Part shown: piece by piece, positions 8,651 to 17,015 of the stretch
How the letters are laid out: every line of letters starts with the position of its first letter
Numbering within the stretch: the stretch's first letter is position 1
Assembly: GCA_965243325.1 (NCBI GenBank)
Contig: CBDEUQ010000001.1
Location: 248,001 to 312,000 of the forward strand
Length of the DNA stretch: 64,000 nucleotides
Direction of reading: 5' to 3'
Source of the DNA: JANQOH01 sp965243325
GTDB lineage: Bacteria; Pseudomonadota; Alphaproteobacteria; UBA7887
Notes under the pieces: model-generated
Database searches by the model: none
Told to the model about the DNA's origin: nothing
The model's input: the letters and a program-made list of their open reading frames with translations, nothing else
Made by a program: the position numbers and the translations under genes

Positions 8651-8961
8651 GCGTCGTCCTCCCCCGCCGGTTCGAGCCAGTGTTCGTAGATCTCGACGTC
8701 GAGGGTGTCGCCGGCCGCGCCGTCGTAGTCCGGCCATACCCGGGACTGGGGGAAGCGCACGCGGTACAGCGCTTGCCGCGGCAGTCCGTCGCCGCCCCAG
8801 GCGAGGTCCTCCGGGTTGCGGAAGAAGCCGCAGACGCGCTCGATCTCGCCGTGCCGGCCGCGCACGTAGAACGGCGTGCGCAGGTGCGGCTTCCGCGGCG
8901 CGTCGGGCGGGTCGCGAAAGGCGACGCGCACGCGCTCGCCGGGCGCGAAGCGCGCGTTCAC
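8647..8961 (-). CDS. nitrile hydratase beta C-terminal half / SCNase alpha-type subunit
   Basis: A 104-residue protein matching the SH3-like C-terminal domain of nitrile hydratase beta subunits. It opens with 'FAPGERVRV' and contains 'PHLRTPFYVRGRHGEIE' and 'YRVRFPQSRVWPDY', the barrel that packs on the catalytic subunit. In usual two-subunit enzymes this domain is fused to an N-terminal helical domain; here that domain is the preceding separate gene. Start and stop overlap both neighbours by 4 bases (ATGA and GTGA), so translation of the three subunits is probably coupled. Confidence 0.85.
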   Translation of the reverse strand: MNARFAPGERVRVAFRDPPDAPRKPHLRTPFYVRGRHGEIERVCGFFRNPEDLAWGGDGLPRQALYRVRFPQSRVWPDYDGAAGDTLDVEIYEHWLEPAGEDDA

Positions 8962-9272
8962 GGCGCTTGCCGCTCGCGCGCCTCGAGCGCCGCGACCCGC
9001 GCCTCCAGCGCGCCGCGGTCGAGCACGCCCTTCTCGACCAGGATCGCGGCGATCGAGGCAATCCAGCGCTCGTAATAGAGCAGGCGGTCATACACGTCCG
9101 GCGCCAGCGCCTCGATGCCGCGCCGCAGCTCGTCCACGCGCATCAGCTTCTTGTCGCGCACCAGCAGCGACATCAGCGCGTCGATGTGCTTCTCCCACGG
9201 CTCGTAGTCGTGCTCCACCGGCACGACCGTGCCGGCGGGCCGGCCTCCCATGTCGTGGTGGCTTCGGCTCAT
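8958..9272 (-). CDS. nitrile hydratase beta N-terminal half / SCNase beta-type subunit
   Basis: A 104-residue protein equivalent to the N-terminal helical domain of nitrile hydratase beta. It begins with 'HDMGGRPAG', the typical beta N-terminus, and has the helix 'YDRLLYYERWIASI' followed by 'LVEKGVL'. It is the first gene of the three-gene operon; the order N-half, C-half, catalytic subunit equals scnB-scnA-scnC of thiocyanate hydrolase. A LysR regulator lies 87 bases upstream on the same strand and may control it. Confidence 0.85.
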   Translation of the reverse strand: MSRSHHDMGGRPAGTVVPVEHDYEPWEKHIDALMSLLVRDKKLMRVDELRRGIEALAPDVYDRLLYYERWIASIAAILVEKGVLDRGALEARVAALEARERQAP

Positions 9273-9359
9273 CGTCAGAGAATGCGGAGCGCCGCCGCCG
9301 GCGTCAATCGGAAGGGGTGGTGACCGCGCCGGGAGAAGGGTTGAAAGCCTTGACCTCGC

Positions 9360-10268
9360 TCACGCCCCCAACAGGGAGAGGCACTTTCGTGCGAGCGGCT
9401 TGGCGCGCCCCTTGTCGGTGAGCACGCCGTAATAGGCGCGGTTGAATTCGACGAATCCGTCGCCGAGCGCGACCAGCGTGCCGACTTCCAGCGACCGCTC
9501 GATGAAGTGGCGCCAGCCCAGCGCGAGCCCTTTCCCGGCGACGGCGGCTTCCTGCACGTAGCTGTAGCCGTCGAACTCGAGGCGGCGCGGCGTCCCCTCC
9601 GGGCGCCCGACGACCTCGAACCAGTCCTCCCATTCCGCCCAGCCCTCGTTCGGGCGCGGCTGGTCGAGGAACGTCAGTCCGCCCCAGCCGGCGACGGGCC
9701 CGGCGAGGGTCTCGGCGTGCTCGGCGGCGTAGGCGGGCGAGCCGACGGGTCTCACCGCCTCGCGCAAGGCCACCACCCGGTCTTCCGGGGCGGCGTCCGC
9801 CGGATTCCAGGTCAGCAGGATGTCGGCGGACGGTTCGGGCGGCAGGCTCCGGACGCGGTGGTGGTAGGTCAGGATGCGGATCTGGACATCCTCGCCGAGC
9901 GCGCGGCGCATGGCGTCGTAGCGCGGCATGATGAGGTGGTGGGAGGATTCGTGGGAGCAGGCGATGACCAGCTGCCGGGCGTTCGCCAACTCGGCCGCCT
10001 CGGCGGCGCCCCGGTGAATGGCCGCGAGGCCGGCTGCGACGCCGTCGCGGAAGCGCGCGCCGGCGTCGGTCAGGGTGACCCCGGCGCGGGAGCGCTCGAA
10101 CAGGCGCGTCGACAGCGAGGTCTCGAGCTTGTCGATCTGGCGGCTGACGGCGGATTGCGACGTGCGCAACTCGCGTGCCGCCAGGGTGGAGCTGCCCAGC
10201 CGCGCGGCGCACTCGAAAGCGATCAACCCGCTGGTTGAAGGAATACGAAAGTGGTCTCGCCTGTCCAT
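9360..10268 (-). CDS. LysR-family transcriptional regulator
   Basis: A 302-residue regulator. The N-terminal winged helix-turn-helix (about 5-65) includes 'SQSAVSRQIDKLE', the recognition helix region, and 'FERSRAGVTLTDAG', the wing. The C-terminal two-lobed effector domain extends from about 90 to 295. This gene lies between the dehalogenase and the nitrile hydratase-type genes on one strand, so it may respond to a substrate of either. The ATG at 10268 is preferred; another in-frame ATG at 10289 would place the start inside a palindrome that looks like a regulator site. There is no clear ribosome site for either. Confidence 0.88.
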   Translation of the reverse strand: MDRRDHFRIPSTSGLIAFECAARLGSSTLAARELRTSQSAVSRQIDKLETSLSTRLFERSRAGVTLTDAGARFRDGVAAGLAAIHRGAAEAAELANARQLVIACSHESSHHLIMPRYDAMRRALGEDVQIRILTYHHRVRSLPPEPSADILLTWNPADAAPEDRVVALREAVRPVGSPAYAAEHAETLAGPVAGWGGLTFLDQPRPNEGWAEWEDWFEVVGRPEGTPRRLEFDGYSYVQEAAVAGKGLALGWRHFIERSLEVGTLVALGDGFVEFNRAYYGVLTDKGRAKPLARKCLSLLGA

Positions 10269-10277
10269 AGTAAAAGT

Positions 10278-10313
10278 GAAATTTATCATGCCGGGATAAG
10301 AGATACAAATTTC
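10278..10313. promoter_or_regulatory. AT-rich nested inverted repeats ahead of the LysR gene
   Basis: Within an otherwise GC-rich window, GAAATTT (10278-10284) pairs with AAATTTC (10307-10313), and TTATC (10283-10287) pairs with GATAA (10295-10299) around a 7-base centre. LysR proteins often autoregulate through AT-rich dyads with a T-N11-A core, which the inner repeat resembles. Binding is inferred only from position and symmetry. Confidence 0.4.
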
Positions 10314-10567
10314 GTATGATGCACCGGTGCCCCGCATCGCGCCCCGGCGACCGTGAGCGCCTGCCCCGCGCCGCGGCGAGACCGCGGCCGAACGCAATAC
10401 GATTTGCGCGCGATACGGCCTGCTTCGAAACCGCGCGTTCGGCTACGGCTTTGGGGTTCCGAGCCGTGCTCGCGTTCGTGAGGCCGTGCTCCGGCCATGG
10501 CAAGCCGGGTCTGCCCGGTGACGGATGCGTGTGAACCATGCCCGTTGGCTGCCGGGCGAGCCCGGGA
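10314..10567. other. gene-free interval between dehalogenase and LysR genes
   Basis: No convincing ORF, ribosome site or hairpin was found here. Short open frames have biased composition and no recognisable motif. It may hold the leader of the LysR transcript. Confidence 0.4.
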
Positions 10568-11464
10568 TCAATGGGTCCCGGCCGGGGCGTCGATCCGCTC
10601 GAAGAACCGGGCGAGCGCTTCGCCGATCTCGTGCGGCGAATCTTCCTGGATGAAGTGGGTCCCGGCGACCGTGACCTCGGTCTGGTTGGGCCACGCGCGG
10701 CAGAACTCGCGCTGGGCGCCGATCAGGATGGTGCCCGGGTCCGCGTCGACGAACAGCTTCGGCACGTCGCTCGCGGCAAGCCACGCGGCATACTCGCGGG
10801 CGATCTCCGTCACGTCCTCGGGTTCGCCGTCGATCGGGATCTGCCGCGGCCAGGTGAGCGTCGGCCGCCGCGACTCGCCGGCGAGCTCGAACGGGCGCCG
10901 GTAGACCGCCATTTCGGCTTCGCCGAGACCGCGGATCACCGACGCTGGCAGCAGGCGTTCCACGAACAGGTTGCGTTCCAGCACCATCGTCTCGCCGTCG
11001 GGCGAGCGCAGGGCCTGGAAGAACTTGCGCGCCGGTGCCGGCCACTCGCTCCAGGTCAGCGGCCGCACCAGCGCTTCCATGTAGGCGATGCCGGCGACGC
11101 GGTTGGGGTTGCGGCGCGCCCAGTGGAAGCCGAGCGCCGAGCCCCAGTCGTGGACGACGAGCACCGCGTCGCGGACGCCGAGGGTGTCGAACCAGGCGTC
11201 GAGATAGCGCGCGTGATCGACGAAACGGTAGCCGCTCGACGACGGGCCCGAATGGCCCATGCCGACGAGGTCCGGCGCCAGGCAGCGCGCGCGATCGGCG
11301 ACATGCGGGATGACGTTTCGCCACAGGTACGACGACGTCGGGTTGCCGTGCAGGAAGACGACGCACCGCCCGGCGGCGTCTCCGGTGTCCACGTAGCTCA
11401 TTTCCGAGTCGGCGACGGCGATGCGTTGGCGCGGATGCGGGTCGGCGGCGCTGACGGTGGACAT
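10568..11464 (-). CDS. dhaA: haloalkane dehalogenase (DhaA/LinB type)
   Basis: The 298-residue alpha/beta hydrolase hydrolyses carbon-halogen bonds to alcohol, halide and proton. The subfamily II catalytic set is complete: nucleophile Asp106 in 'VHDWGSA', base His270 in 'GTHFIQED', acid Glu130 in 'AYMEALVRP', and halide-holding Asn41 in 'HGNPTSS' plus Trp107. These numbers match the classic DhaA residues almost exactly. There is no signal peptide, so it is cytoplasmic. It is upstream of the LysR gene on the same strand and divergent from an SDR that could oxidise alcohol products, an inferred link. The natural halogenated substrate is unknown. Confidence 0.93.
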   Translation of the reverse strand: MSTVSAADPHPRQRIAVADSEMSYVDTGDAAGRCVVFLHGNPTSSYLWRNVIPHVADRARCLAPDLVGMGHSGPSSSGYRFVDHARYLDAWFDTLGVRDAVLVVHDWGSALGFHWARRNPNRVAGIAYMEALVRPLTWSEWPAPARKFFQALRSPDGETMVLERNLFVERLLPASVIRGLGEAEMAVYRRPFELAGESRRPTLTWPRQIPIDGEPEDVTEIAREYAAWLAASDVPKLFVDADPGTILIGAQREFCRAWPNQTEVTVAGTHFIQEDSPHEIGEALARFFERIDAPAGTH

Positions 11465-11553
11465 GGCGGACCTCGGGAGCGGCGGTTGACGCCCGCGACC
11501 GGCGGGCTATCGTCGCCGCGCATCAGGCGGGTGGGCGCAAGGGGAGTCAAGCG

Positions 11554-12330
11554 ATGGATCGGCTCAGGGGCAAGGTGGCGCTGATCACCGGCGGCGCGTC
11601 GGGCATCGGCCTGCGGACCGCCGAACGCATGATCGGCGAGGGCGCGAAAGTGCTGATCACCGACATCGACGCCGGGAAGGGAGAGGCGGCGGCCGCCGGG
11701 ATCGGCGGCGGCGTGCTCTTCGTGGAACACGACGTGACCGACGAAGCGGGCTGGCAGGCGGCGACGGGCGCGGCGCTCGACAGCCACGGCCGCCTCGACG
11801 TCGTGGTCAATTCCGCCGGCATCGGCACCATGGGAACGGTCGAGGAAACGGCGTTCGCCGACTGGAAGCGGGTCATGGCGGTGAACGCCGACGGCGTGTT
11901 CCTCGGCTGCAAGTACGGCGTGGAGGCGATCAAGCGGACATCGCGCAATCCCGGCGCCGGCGGTTCCATCGTCAACATCTCGTCCGTGTCCGGCATCATC
12001 GGCGGCCACAATCTCGCCGCCTACAACGCCAGCAAGGGCGCCGTCCGCCTGCTCACCAAGTCGGTGGCGCTTCACTGCGCGCGCAAGGGCTACAACATCC
12101 GCTGCAACTCGGTGCACCCGACCTTCATCGACACGCCGATGGTGCGCGCGATGTACGAGCGCGCGCCGGATCCGGACACGATCAAGGCCAAGCTCGAGCG
12201 CCAGGTCCCGCTCGGCCGTCTCGGCGAGCCCGACGACATCGCCTGGGGCATCGTCTACCTCGCCTCGGACGAGTCGAAGTTCATGACCGGCGCCGAGTTC
12301 GTCGTCGACGGCGGCATCACCGCGAAGTAG
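11554..12330 (+). CDS. SDR-family oxidoreductase (cyclopentanol/glucose dehydrogenase-like)
   Basis: A 258-residue classical short-chain dehydrogenase. The NAD(P) loop is TGGASGIG, the NSAG motif is 'VVNSAGIG', and the catalytic Ser and YxxxK are in 'NISSVSG' and 'YNASKGA'. An Asp after beta-2 ('TDIDAG') suggests NAD rather than NADP. The C-terminal 'FMTGAEFVVDGGI' is typical. The ATG at 11554 is preceded by a GGGGAG ribosome site. It is divergent from the haloalkane dehalogenase gene and could act on alcohols released by it, which is inference from position only. Confidence 0.9.
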   Translation: MDRLRGKVALITGGASGIGLRTAERMIGEGAKVLITDIDAGKGEAAAAGIGGGVLFVEHDVTDEAGWQAATGAALDSHGRLDVVVNSAGIGTMGTVEETAFADWKRVMAVNADGVFLGCKYGVEAIKRTSRNPGAGGSIVNISSVSGIIGGHNLAAYNASKGAVRLLTKSVALHCARKGYNIRCNSVHPTFIDTPMVRAMYERAPDPDTIKAKLERQVPLGRLGEPDDIAWGIVYLASDESKFMTGAEFVVDGGITAK

Positions 12331-12390
12331 CGGCCGCCCGCCGGGCGCGGCGGCTGGCGCGCGGCGGCGCTTTCCTGTATCGGGCGGCGC

Positions 12391-13938
12391 ATGTCGGAAA
12401 CCGTGCTGATCGTCGACTTCGGCTCGCAGGTTACGCAGCTCATCGCGCGGCGGGTGCGCGAGTCCGGCGTCTACTGCGAGGTCGTGCCGGTGCAGAACGC
12501 CGCCGCCGCGCTCGATGCCGCGGCGCCGGCGGCCGTCATTCTCTCCGGCGGCCCCGACTCGGTCACCCGCGACGCGGCGCCGCGCGCGCCGGCGGCGCTG
12601 TTCGCGCGCGACATTCCCGTCCTCGGCATCTGCTACGGCCAGCAGACCATGGTCGAGCAGCTCGGCGGCGCCGTCGCCGCCGGGGGCGGGCGCGAGTTCG
12701 GCCGCGCGGAGCTCACGGTGGTGCGCGACAGCCCGCTCTTCGACGGCGTGGCCCGGCCCGGCGAGGCGCTGCCCGTGTGGATGAGCCACGGCGACCGCGT
12801 GACCGCGCTGCCGGAGGGTTTCGAGGTGGTCGCCGCCTCGCCGGGCGCGCCCCACGCCGCGGTCGAGGACGCGGCGCACCGGCGCTACGGCGTCCAGTTC
12901 CACCCCGAGGTCGTGCACACCCCCGCCGGCGCCGACATTCTGAGAAACTTCACGCACGGAATCGCGGGCTGCAGCGGCGGCTGGACGATGAGCGCCTTTC
13001 GCGACGCCGAGGTCGCCCGCATTCGCGCCCGGGTCGGCGACGGGCGCGTGATCTGCGGCCTGTCGGGCGGCGTCGACTCGACGGTCGCGGCGGCGCTGGT
13101 GCGCGAGGCGGTCGGCGACCGGCTCGTGTGCGTCTTCGTCGACACCGGCCTCCTGCGCGCCGGCGAGGCGGCGGACGTCGAGCGCCTGTTCCGGGGCCGC
13201 TTCGGCGCCTCGTTCCGCAGCGTCGACGCCGGCCGGCTCTTCCTCGACCGGCTCGCCGGAGTGACCGATCCGGAAGACAAGCGCAAGCGCATCGGCGCCG
13301 CGTTCGTCGACGTGTTCGAGGCGGAGGCCCGCGCGCTCGGCGGCGTCGACTTTCTCGCCCAGGGCACGCTCTATCCCGACGTCATTGAGTCGGTGTCGTT
13401 CGCCGGCGGTCCCAGCGCGACGATCAAATCCCACCACAACGTAGGCGGCCTGCCCGAACGCATGCGGCTCGCGCTCGTCGAACCGCTGCGGACGCTGTTC
13501 AAGGACGAAGTGCGGGCGCTCGGGCGGGTGCTCGGCCTGCCCGGCGGCGTGCTCGGCCGCCATCCGTTTCCCGGCCCCGGCCTTGCCGTGCGCATCCCCG
13601 GCGAGGTCACGGCGGACAAGCTCGCGATGCTGCGCGAGGCGGACCGCATCTTCGTCGACGAGATCCGCGCCGCCGGCCTCTACGACGCGATCTGGCAGGC
13701 GTTCGCCGTGCTGCTGCCGGTGCGCACCGTCGGCGTGATGGGCGACCGGCGGACGTACGACCGCGCCTGCGCGCTGCGCGCCGTTGCCGCGGTCGACGGC
13801 ATGACCGCCGATTCCTACCCCTTCGAGCACGCCTTTCTGGCGCGGGTCGCGGCGCGCATCGTCAACGAGGTGCCGGGCATCAACCGCGTCGTCTACGATC
13901 TCACGTCGAAGCCCCCCGGCACCATCGAGTGGGAGTGA
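12391..13938 (+). CDS. guaA: GMP synthase (glutamine-hydrolysing)
   Basis: This 515-residue enzyme converts XMP to GMP using ATP and glutamine, the last step of guanine nucleotide synthesis. The class I amidotransferase domain (about 1-195) has the nucleophile Cys81 in 'GICYGQQ' and the His-x-Glu pair in 'QFHPEV'. The ATP-pyrophosphatase domain carries the loop LSGGVDS (about 224-230), and the C-terminal dimerisation domain ends with 'KPPGTIEWE', the canonical terminus. Length is normal. It follows the SDR gene by 60 bases and is followed by a strong hairpin at 13940-13960. Confidence 0.97.
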   Translation: MSETVLIVDFGSQVTQLIARRVRESGVYCEVVPVQNAAAALDAAAPAAVILSGGPDSVTRDAAPRAPAALFARDIPVLGICYGQQTMVEQLGGAVAAGGGREFGRAELTVVRDSPLFDGVARPGEALPVWMSHGDRVTALPEGFEVVAASPGAPHAAVEDAAHRRYGVQFHPEVVHTPAGADILRNFTHGIAGCSGGWTMSAFRDAEVARIRARVGDGRVICGLSGGVDSTVAAALVREAVGDRLVCVFVDTGLLRAGEAADVERLFRGRFGASFRSVDAGRLFLDRLAGVTDPEDKRKRIGAAFVDVFEAEARALGGVDFLAQGTLYPDVIESVSFAGGPSATIKSHHNVGGLPERMRLALVEPLRTLFKDEVRALGRVLGLPGGVLGRHPFPGPGLAVRIPGEVTADKLAMLREADRIFVDEIRAAGLYDAIWQAFAVLLPVRTVGVMGDRRTYDRACALRAVAAVDGMTADSYPFEHAFLARVAARIVNEVPGINRVVYDLTSKPPGTIEWE

Positions 13939-13939
13939 G

Positions 13940-13960
13940 GCGGGCGCTTGACGCGCCCGC
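13940..13960 (+). terminator. GC hairpin directly after guaA
   Basis: GCGGGCGC (13940-13947) and GCGCCCGC (13953-13960) form a perfect 8-bp stem with a 5-base loop, starting two bases after the stop codon. There is no T-tract, so it may slow polymerase or protect the 3' end rather than act as a classic terminator. Confidence 0.45.
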
Positions 13961-14023
13961 GGGGGGCTTGCGAGATTTCCGCCCGCGCGCCGGAGGGCGT
14001 GCGCGGCAGCGGCGGGGAACGGA

Positions 14024-14242
14024 ATGGCACAGCGCATACTGACCGAAGTGACCGGCAACATATGGAAGGTGCTGGTCCGCCCGGGCGACGCCGTCGCCGT
14101 CGGCGACGTCCTGTTCATCCTCGAGGTGATGAAGACCGAAGTCCCGTTCGAGGCCGAGGCCGCGGGCACCGTCACCGCCGTCCACATCCGCGAAGGCGAC
14201 GAGGGCGTCGAGGAGGGAACCCTCGCGGTCGAGATCGACTGA
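14024..14242 (+). CDS. stand-alone biotinyl/lipoyl attachment-domain protein
   Basis: A 72-residue protein that is just one biotinyl domain. The attachment motif reads 'EVMKTE' around the central Lys, where the usual biotin site is AMKM. The hammerhead strands 'GNIWKVLVRPGDAV' and 'AGTVTAVHIREGDEG' flank it symmetrically. Small proteins of this type serve as carrier subunits of acyl-CoA or other biotin carboxylases. No carboxylase or transferase gene lies next to it, so its partner is elsewhere. The frame opens at ATG 14024, preceded by a GGGGAACGG-like ribosome site. Confidence 0.8.
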   Translation: MAQRILTEVTGNIWKVLVRPGDAVAVGDVLFILEVMKTEVPFEAEAAGTVTAVHIREGDEGVEEGTLAVEID

Positions 14243-14383
14243 GCGGCGTTGGCCGCGGCCGCCGGCATCGTGTGCCGATCGGCAGGCTGCGACGACGCCG
14301 TCGAGCGCGGGACCGGCTCGGGAGACACCGGGTTCAAACCGGGTCGCGCACCGCGTTCCGCATCGCTTGCCCGCTTCCGGCAT

Positions 14384-14411
14384 GGGCCTTATATTCGGCG
14401 GTATATAACCC
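14384..14411 (+). promoter_or_regulatory. AT-cored inverted repeat upstream of moaA
   Basis: GGG-cc-TTATAT and ATATAA-c-CC arms flank a short centre about 45 bases before the moaA start. The TATATT and TATAAC cores could also serve as -10 boxes. It may be an operator or leader hairpin. I could not build the larger multi-stem fold of a molybdenum-cofactor riboswitch around it. Confidence 0.3.
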
Positions 14412-14454
14412 ATACTGCGGCCGCGACGACGCGCGCCGCCATGGAACAGGCCGC

Positions 14455-15444
14455 ATGATCGATCCGTTCGGGCGACGCATCACCTATCTTCGGGTCTCGG
14501 TGACCGACCGTTGCGACTTCCGCTGCGTCTACTGCATGGCCGAAGACATGACGTTCCTGCCGAAGGCGGAGATCCTCAGCCTCGAGGAGCTTGACCGGCT
14601 GTGCAGCGCGTTCGTGCGCCGCGGCGTCCGCAAGCTGCGCCTCACCGGCGGCGAACCCCTGGTGCGCAAGAACGTGATGCGCCTCTTCCGCGCCCTGTCG
14701 CGCCATCTCGACACCGGCGACCTCGACGAGCTGACGCTCACCACCAACGGCAGCCAGCTCCCCCGTTTCGCCGACGAGTTGCACGACTGCGGGGTGCGCC
14801 GGGTCAACGTGTCGCTGGACACGCGCAACCCGGAACGGTTCGCCGAGATCACGCGCTGGGGCCGGCTCGACAAGGTGCTCGACGGCCTCGCCGCGGCGCG
14901 GCGCGCGAACATCGCCGTCAAGATCAATGCCGTGGCGCTCAAGGGCGTCAACGAGCACGAGTTCGACGACATGATCGCCTGGTGCGGCGACGAAGGCTAC
15001 GATCTGACGTTGATCGAGACCATGCCGCTCGGCGACATCACGGGCGACCGGACCGATCAGTACCTGCCGCTGTCGCTCGTGCGCGCCCGTCTGCGTGAGC
15101 GCTGGACGCTGACGGACATCGACTACGCGACCGGCGGCCCCGCCCGCTACATGCGCGTCGAGGAGACGGGCGGGCGGCTCGGGTTCATCACGCCGCTCAC
15201 GCACAATTTCTGCGAATCGTGCAATCGCGTGCGCCTCACCTGCACGGGCACGCTCTACATGTGCCTGGGCCAGGAAGACGCGGCCGACCTGCGCACGCCG
15301 CTGCGCGCCGCCGAGAGCGACGAGCCCCTGCTGGCGGCGATCGACGAGGCGATCGGGCGCAAGCCCAAGGGCCACGACTTCATCATCGACCGGCGCCACC
15401 GCAATCCGGCGCTCGCGCGCCACATGAGCGTCACGGGCGGCTGA
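14455..15444 (+). CDS. moaA: GTP 3',8-cyclase MoaA
   Basis: The 329-residue radical SAM enzyme performs the first step of molybdenum cofactor synthesis, converting GTP to 3',8-cyclo-GTP. The N-terminal radical SAM cluster motif has Cys20, Cys24 and Cys27. The C-terminal GTP-binding 4Fe-4S cluster uses CESC plus a third Cys 13 residues on. The protein ends in the conserved Gly-Gly. The ATG at 14455 fits the family N-terminus 'MIDPFGRRITYLRVSVTDRC'. It is followed after 9 bases by the NAD kinase gene, so the two are probably co-transcribed. No other moa genes are in the window. Confidence 0.95.
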   Translation: MIDPFGRRITYLRVSVTDRCDFRCVYCMAEDMTFLPKAEILSLEELDRLCSAFVRRGVRKLRLTGGEPLVRKNVMRLFRALSRHLDTGDLDELTLTTNGSQLPRFADELHDCGVRRVNVSLDTRNPERFAEITRWGRLDKVLDGLAAARRANIAVKINAVALKGVNEHEFDDMIAWCGDEGYDLTLIETMPLGDITGDRTDQYLPLSLVRARLRERWTLTDIDYATGGPARYMRVEETGGRLGFITPLTHNFCESCNRVRLTCTGTLYMCLGQEDAADLRTPLRAAESDEPLLAAIDEAIGRKPKGHDFIIDRRHRNPALARHMSVTGG

Positions 15445-15453
15445 CGCCTCTCG

Positions 15454-16221
15454 GTGTCCGACCTGAAGATCAGTTTTCTCGCCGCGGATTTTCCGGCCGC
15501 GGCGGAGGCGGGCGAGACCCTGCGCCAACGCTACGGCCATCGCGCGCCTGAGGGAGCCGACGTGATCGTCGCCCTTGGCGGCGACGGCTTCATGATCGAG
15601 ACGCTGCACCGCGTCATGAGCCTTTCGGTGCCCATCTACGGCATCAACCGCGGCACGGTCGGCTTCCTGATGAACGGCTACGAGCCCGACGACCTGCCCG
15701 CGCGCATCGCCGCCGCGGTTTCCAGCACCCTGCATCCGCTGCGCATGACGGCGACCGCGACCGACGGCGTGATGGTCGAAGGGCTGGCGATCAACGAAGT
15801 CTCGCTGCTGCGCGAAACCCGCCTGGCGGCGCATCTCGGCATATCCGTCGACGGCCGCACCCGCCTTGACCGCCTGATGTGCGACGGGGCGATCGTCGCC
15901 ACGCCGGCGGGAAGCACCGCCTACAACCTGTCGGCGCACGGGCCGATTCTGCCGCTCGCCTCGCGCCTGATGGCGCTGACGCCGATCTGCGCCTTCCGGC
16001 CGCGGCGGTGGCGGGGCGCGTTGCTGCCGGAATCGGTCACCGTGACCGTCGACGTGCTCGACCCCGACCGCCGGCCGGTCAGCGCCACCGCCGACTATAC
16101 CGAGGTGCGCGGCGTCGCCCGGGTCGAGATCGCGCAGGACGCCTCCACCAGCCTCGTCCTGCTGTTCGATCCGGAGCACAATCTCGAGGAACGGATCGTC
16201 GCCGAGCAGTTTCTCCCTTGA
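15454..16221 (+). CDS. nadK: NAD kinase
   Basis: The 255-residue enzyme phosphorylates NAD to NADP in the cytoplasm. It shows the GGDG motif ('VALGGDGFMI'), the 'GINRGTVGFLMN' loop, the 'AINEVSLLRE' NE motif, and 'TPAGSTAYNLSAHGPIL', all family hallmarks. The size agrees with alphaproteobacterial NadK. The start is GTG at 15454, nine bases after moaA. The downstream SDR gene begins 26 bases later with an AAGGAG site and may belong to the same unit. Confidence 0.94.
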   Translation: MSDLKISFLAADFPAAAEAGETLRQRYGHRAPEGADVIVALGGDGFMIETLHRVMSLSVPIYGINRGTVGFLMNGYEPDDLPARIAAAVSSTLHPLRMTATATDGVMVEGLAINEVSLLRETRLAAHLGISVDGRTRLDRLMCDGAIVATPAGSTAYNLSAHGPILPLASRLMALTPICAFRPRRWRGALLPESVTVTVDVLDPDRRPVSATADYTEVRGVARVEIAQDASTSLVLLFDPEHNLEERIVAEQFLP

Positions 16222-16247
16222 GCCCCGCCTGAACAAGGAGCACGTCC

Positions 16248-17015
16248 ATGCATCTCGCCGACTCCCACGCCATCGTCACCGGTGGCGCGTCCGGCCTCGG
16301 AGCCGCGACCGCCGCGCGCATCGTCGCCGGCGGCGGCAGGGTCACGCTGTTCGACCGCGACGCCGGCAAGGGAGAATCGCACGCCGTCGCGCTGGGTTCC
16401 GCCGCGAGGTTCCGCCGTCTCGACGTGGTCGACGAGGCCGACATGATCGCCGCCGTCGGCGAATCGGTCGACGCCTTCGGTCCGTTGACGCTGATGGTGA
16501 GCTGCGCCGGCGTCGCCAACCCGGGGCGCATTCTCGGGCGCAAGGGCGTTCTGCCGCTCGATTCCTACAAGACCGTCGTCATGATCAACCTCGTCGGCAG
16601 CTTCAACGCCATGAAGGCGGCGGCCGACGCCATGCGGCACAACGAGGCCGACTCCGGAGGCTGCCGCGGATTGATCGTCAACACCGCGTCCGTCGCCGCC
16701 TACGAAGGCCAGGTGGGCCAGGCCGCCTACGCCTCCTCGAAGGGCGGTCTCGTCGGTCTCACCCTGCCGGCGGCGCGCGACCTGGCGCAGTACGGCATTC
16801 GCGTGATGTGCGTGGCGCCGGGGCTGTTCCTCACGCCGCTCATGGAGGGCCTGCCGCAGGAGGTCCAGGACTCGCTCGCGGCGAACACGCCGTTTCCCCG
16901 ACGTCTCGGCACGGCGGACGAGTTCGCCGACCTCGTCGCCGCGATCTATGCCAACGACATGCTGAACGGCGAGGTCATCCGCCTCGACGGCGCGGTTCGT
17001 CTGGCGCCGCGCTGA
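16248..17015 (+). CDS. SDR-family 3-hydroxyacyl-CoA dehydrogenase-like protein
   Basis: A 255-residue classical SDR resembling type II 3-hydroxyacyl-CoA dehydrogenase (HSD10-like). It has the TGGASGLG cofactor loop, an Asp after beta-2 pointing to NAD, Ser in 'NTASVAAYEGQVGQ', and YASSK as the catalytic pair. The segment 'GQVGQAAYASSKGG' is typical of that group and less so of FabG. The AAGGAG site before ATG 16248 supports the start. The last 41 bases overlap the convergent ruvX gene. Confidence 0.88.
   Translation: MHLADSHAIVTGGASGLGAATAARIVAGGGRVTLFDRDAGKGESHAVALGSAARFRRLDVVDEADMIAAVGESVDAFGPLTLMVSCAGVANPGRILGRKGVLPLDSYKTVVMINLVGSFNAMKAAADAMRHNEADSGGCRGLIVNTASVAAYEGQVGQAAYASSKGGLVGLTLPAARDLAQYGIRVMCVAPGLFLTPLMEGLPQEVQDSLAANTPFPRRLGTADEFADLVAAIYANDMLNGEVIRLDGAVRLAPR

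Noticed and set aside
10316..10534. A 72-residue plus-strand frame in the gap after the LysR gene
   Set aside because: Arg/Ala-rich, without a ribosome site or recognisable motif, as expected by chance at this GC content.
14325..14350. A GGGTTCAAACC stretch resembling a tRNA T-loop
   Set aside because: The flanking bases do not form a proper 5-bp T stem, and no acceptor, D or anticodon arms can be built around it.
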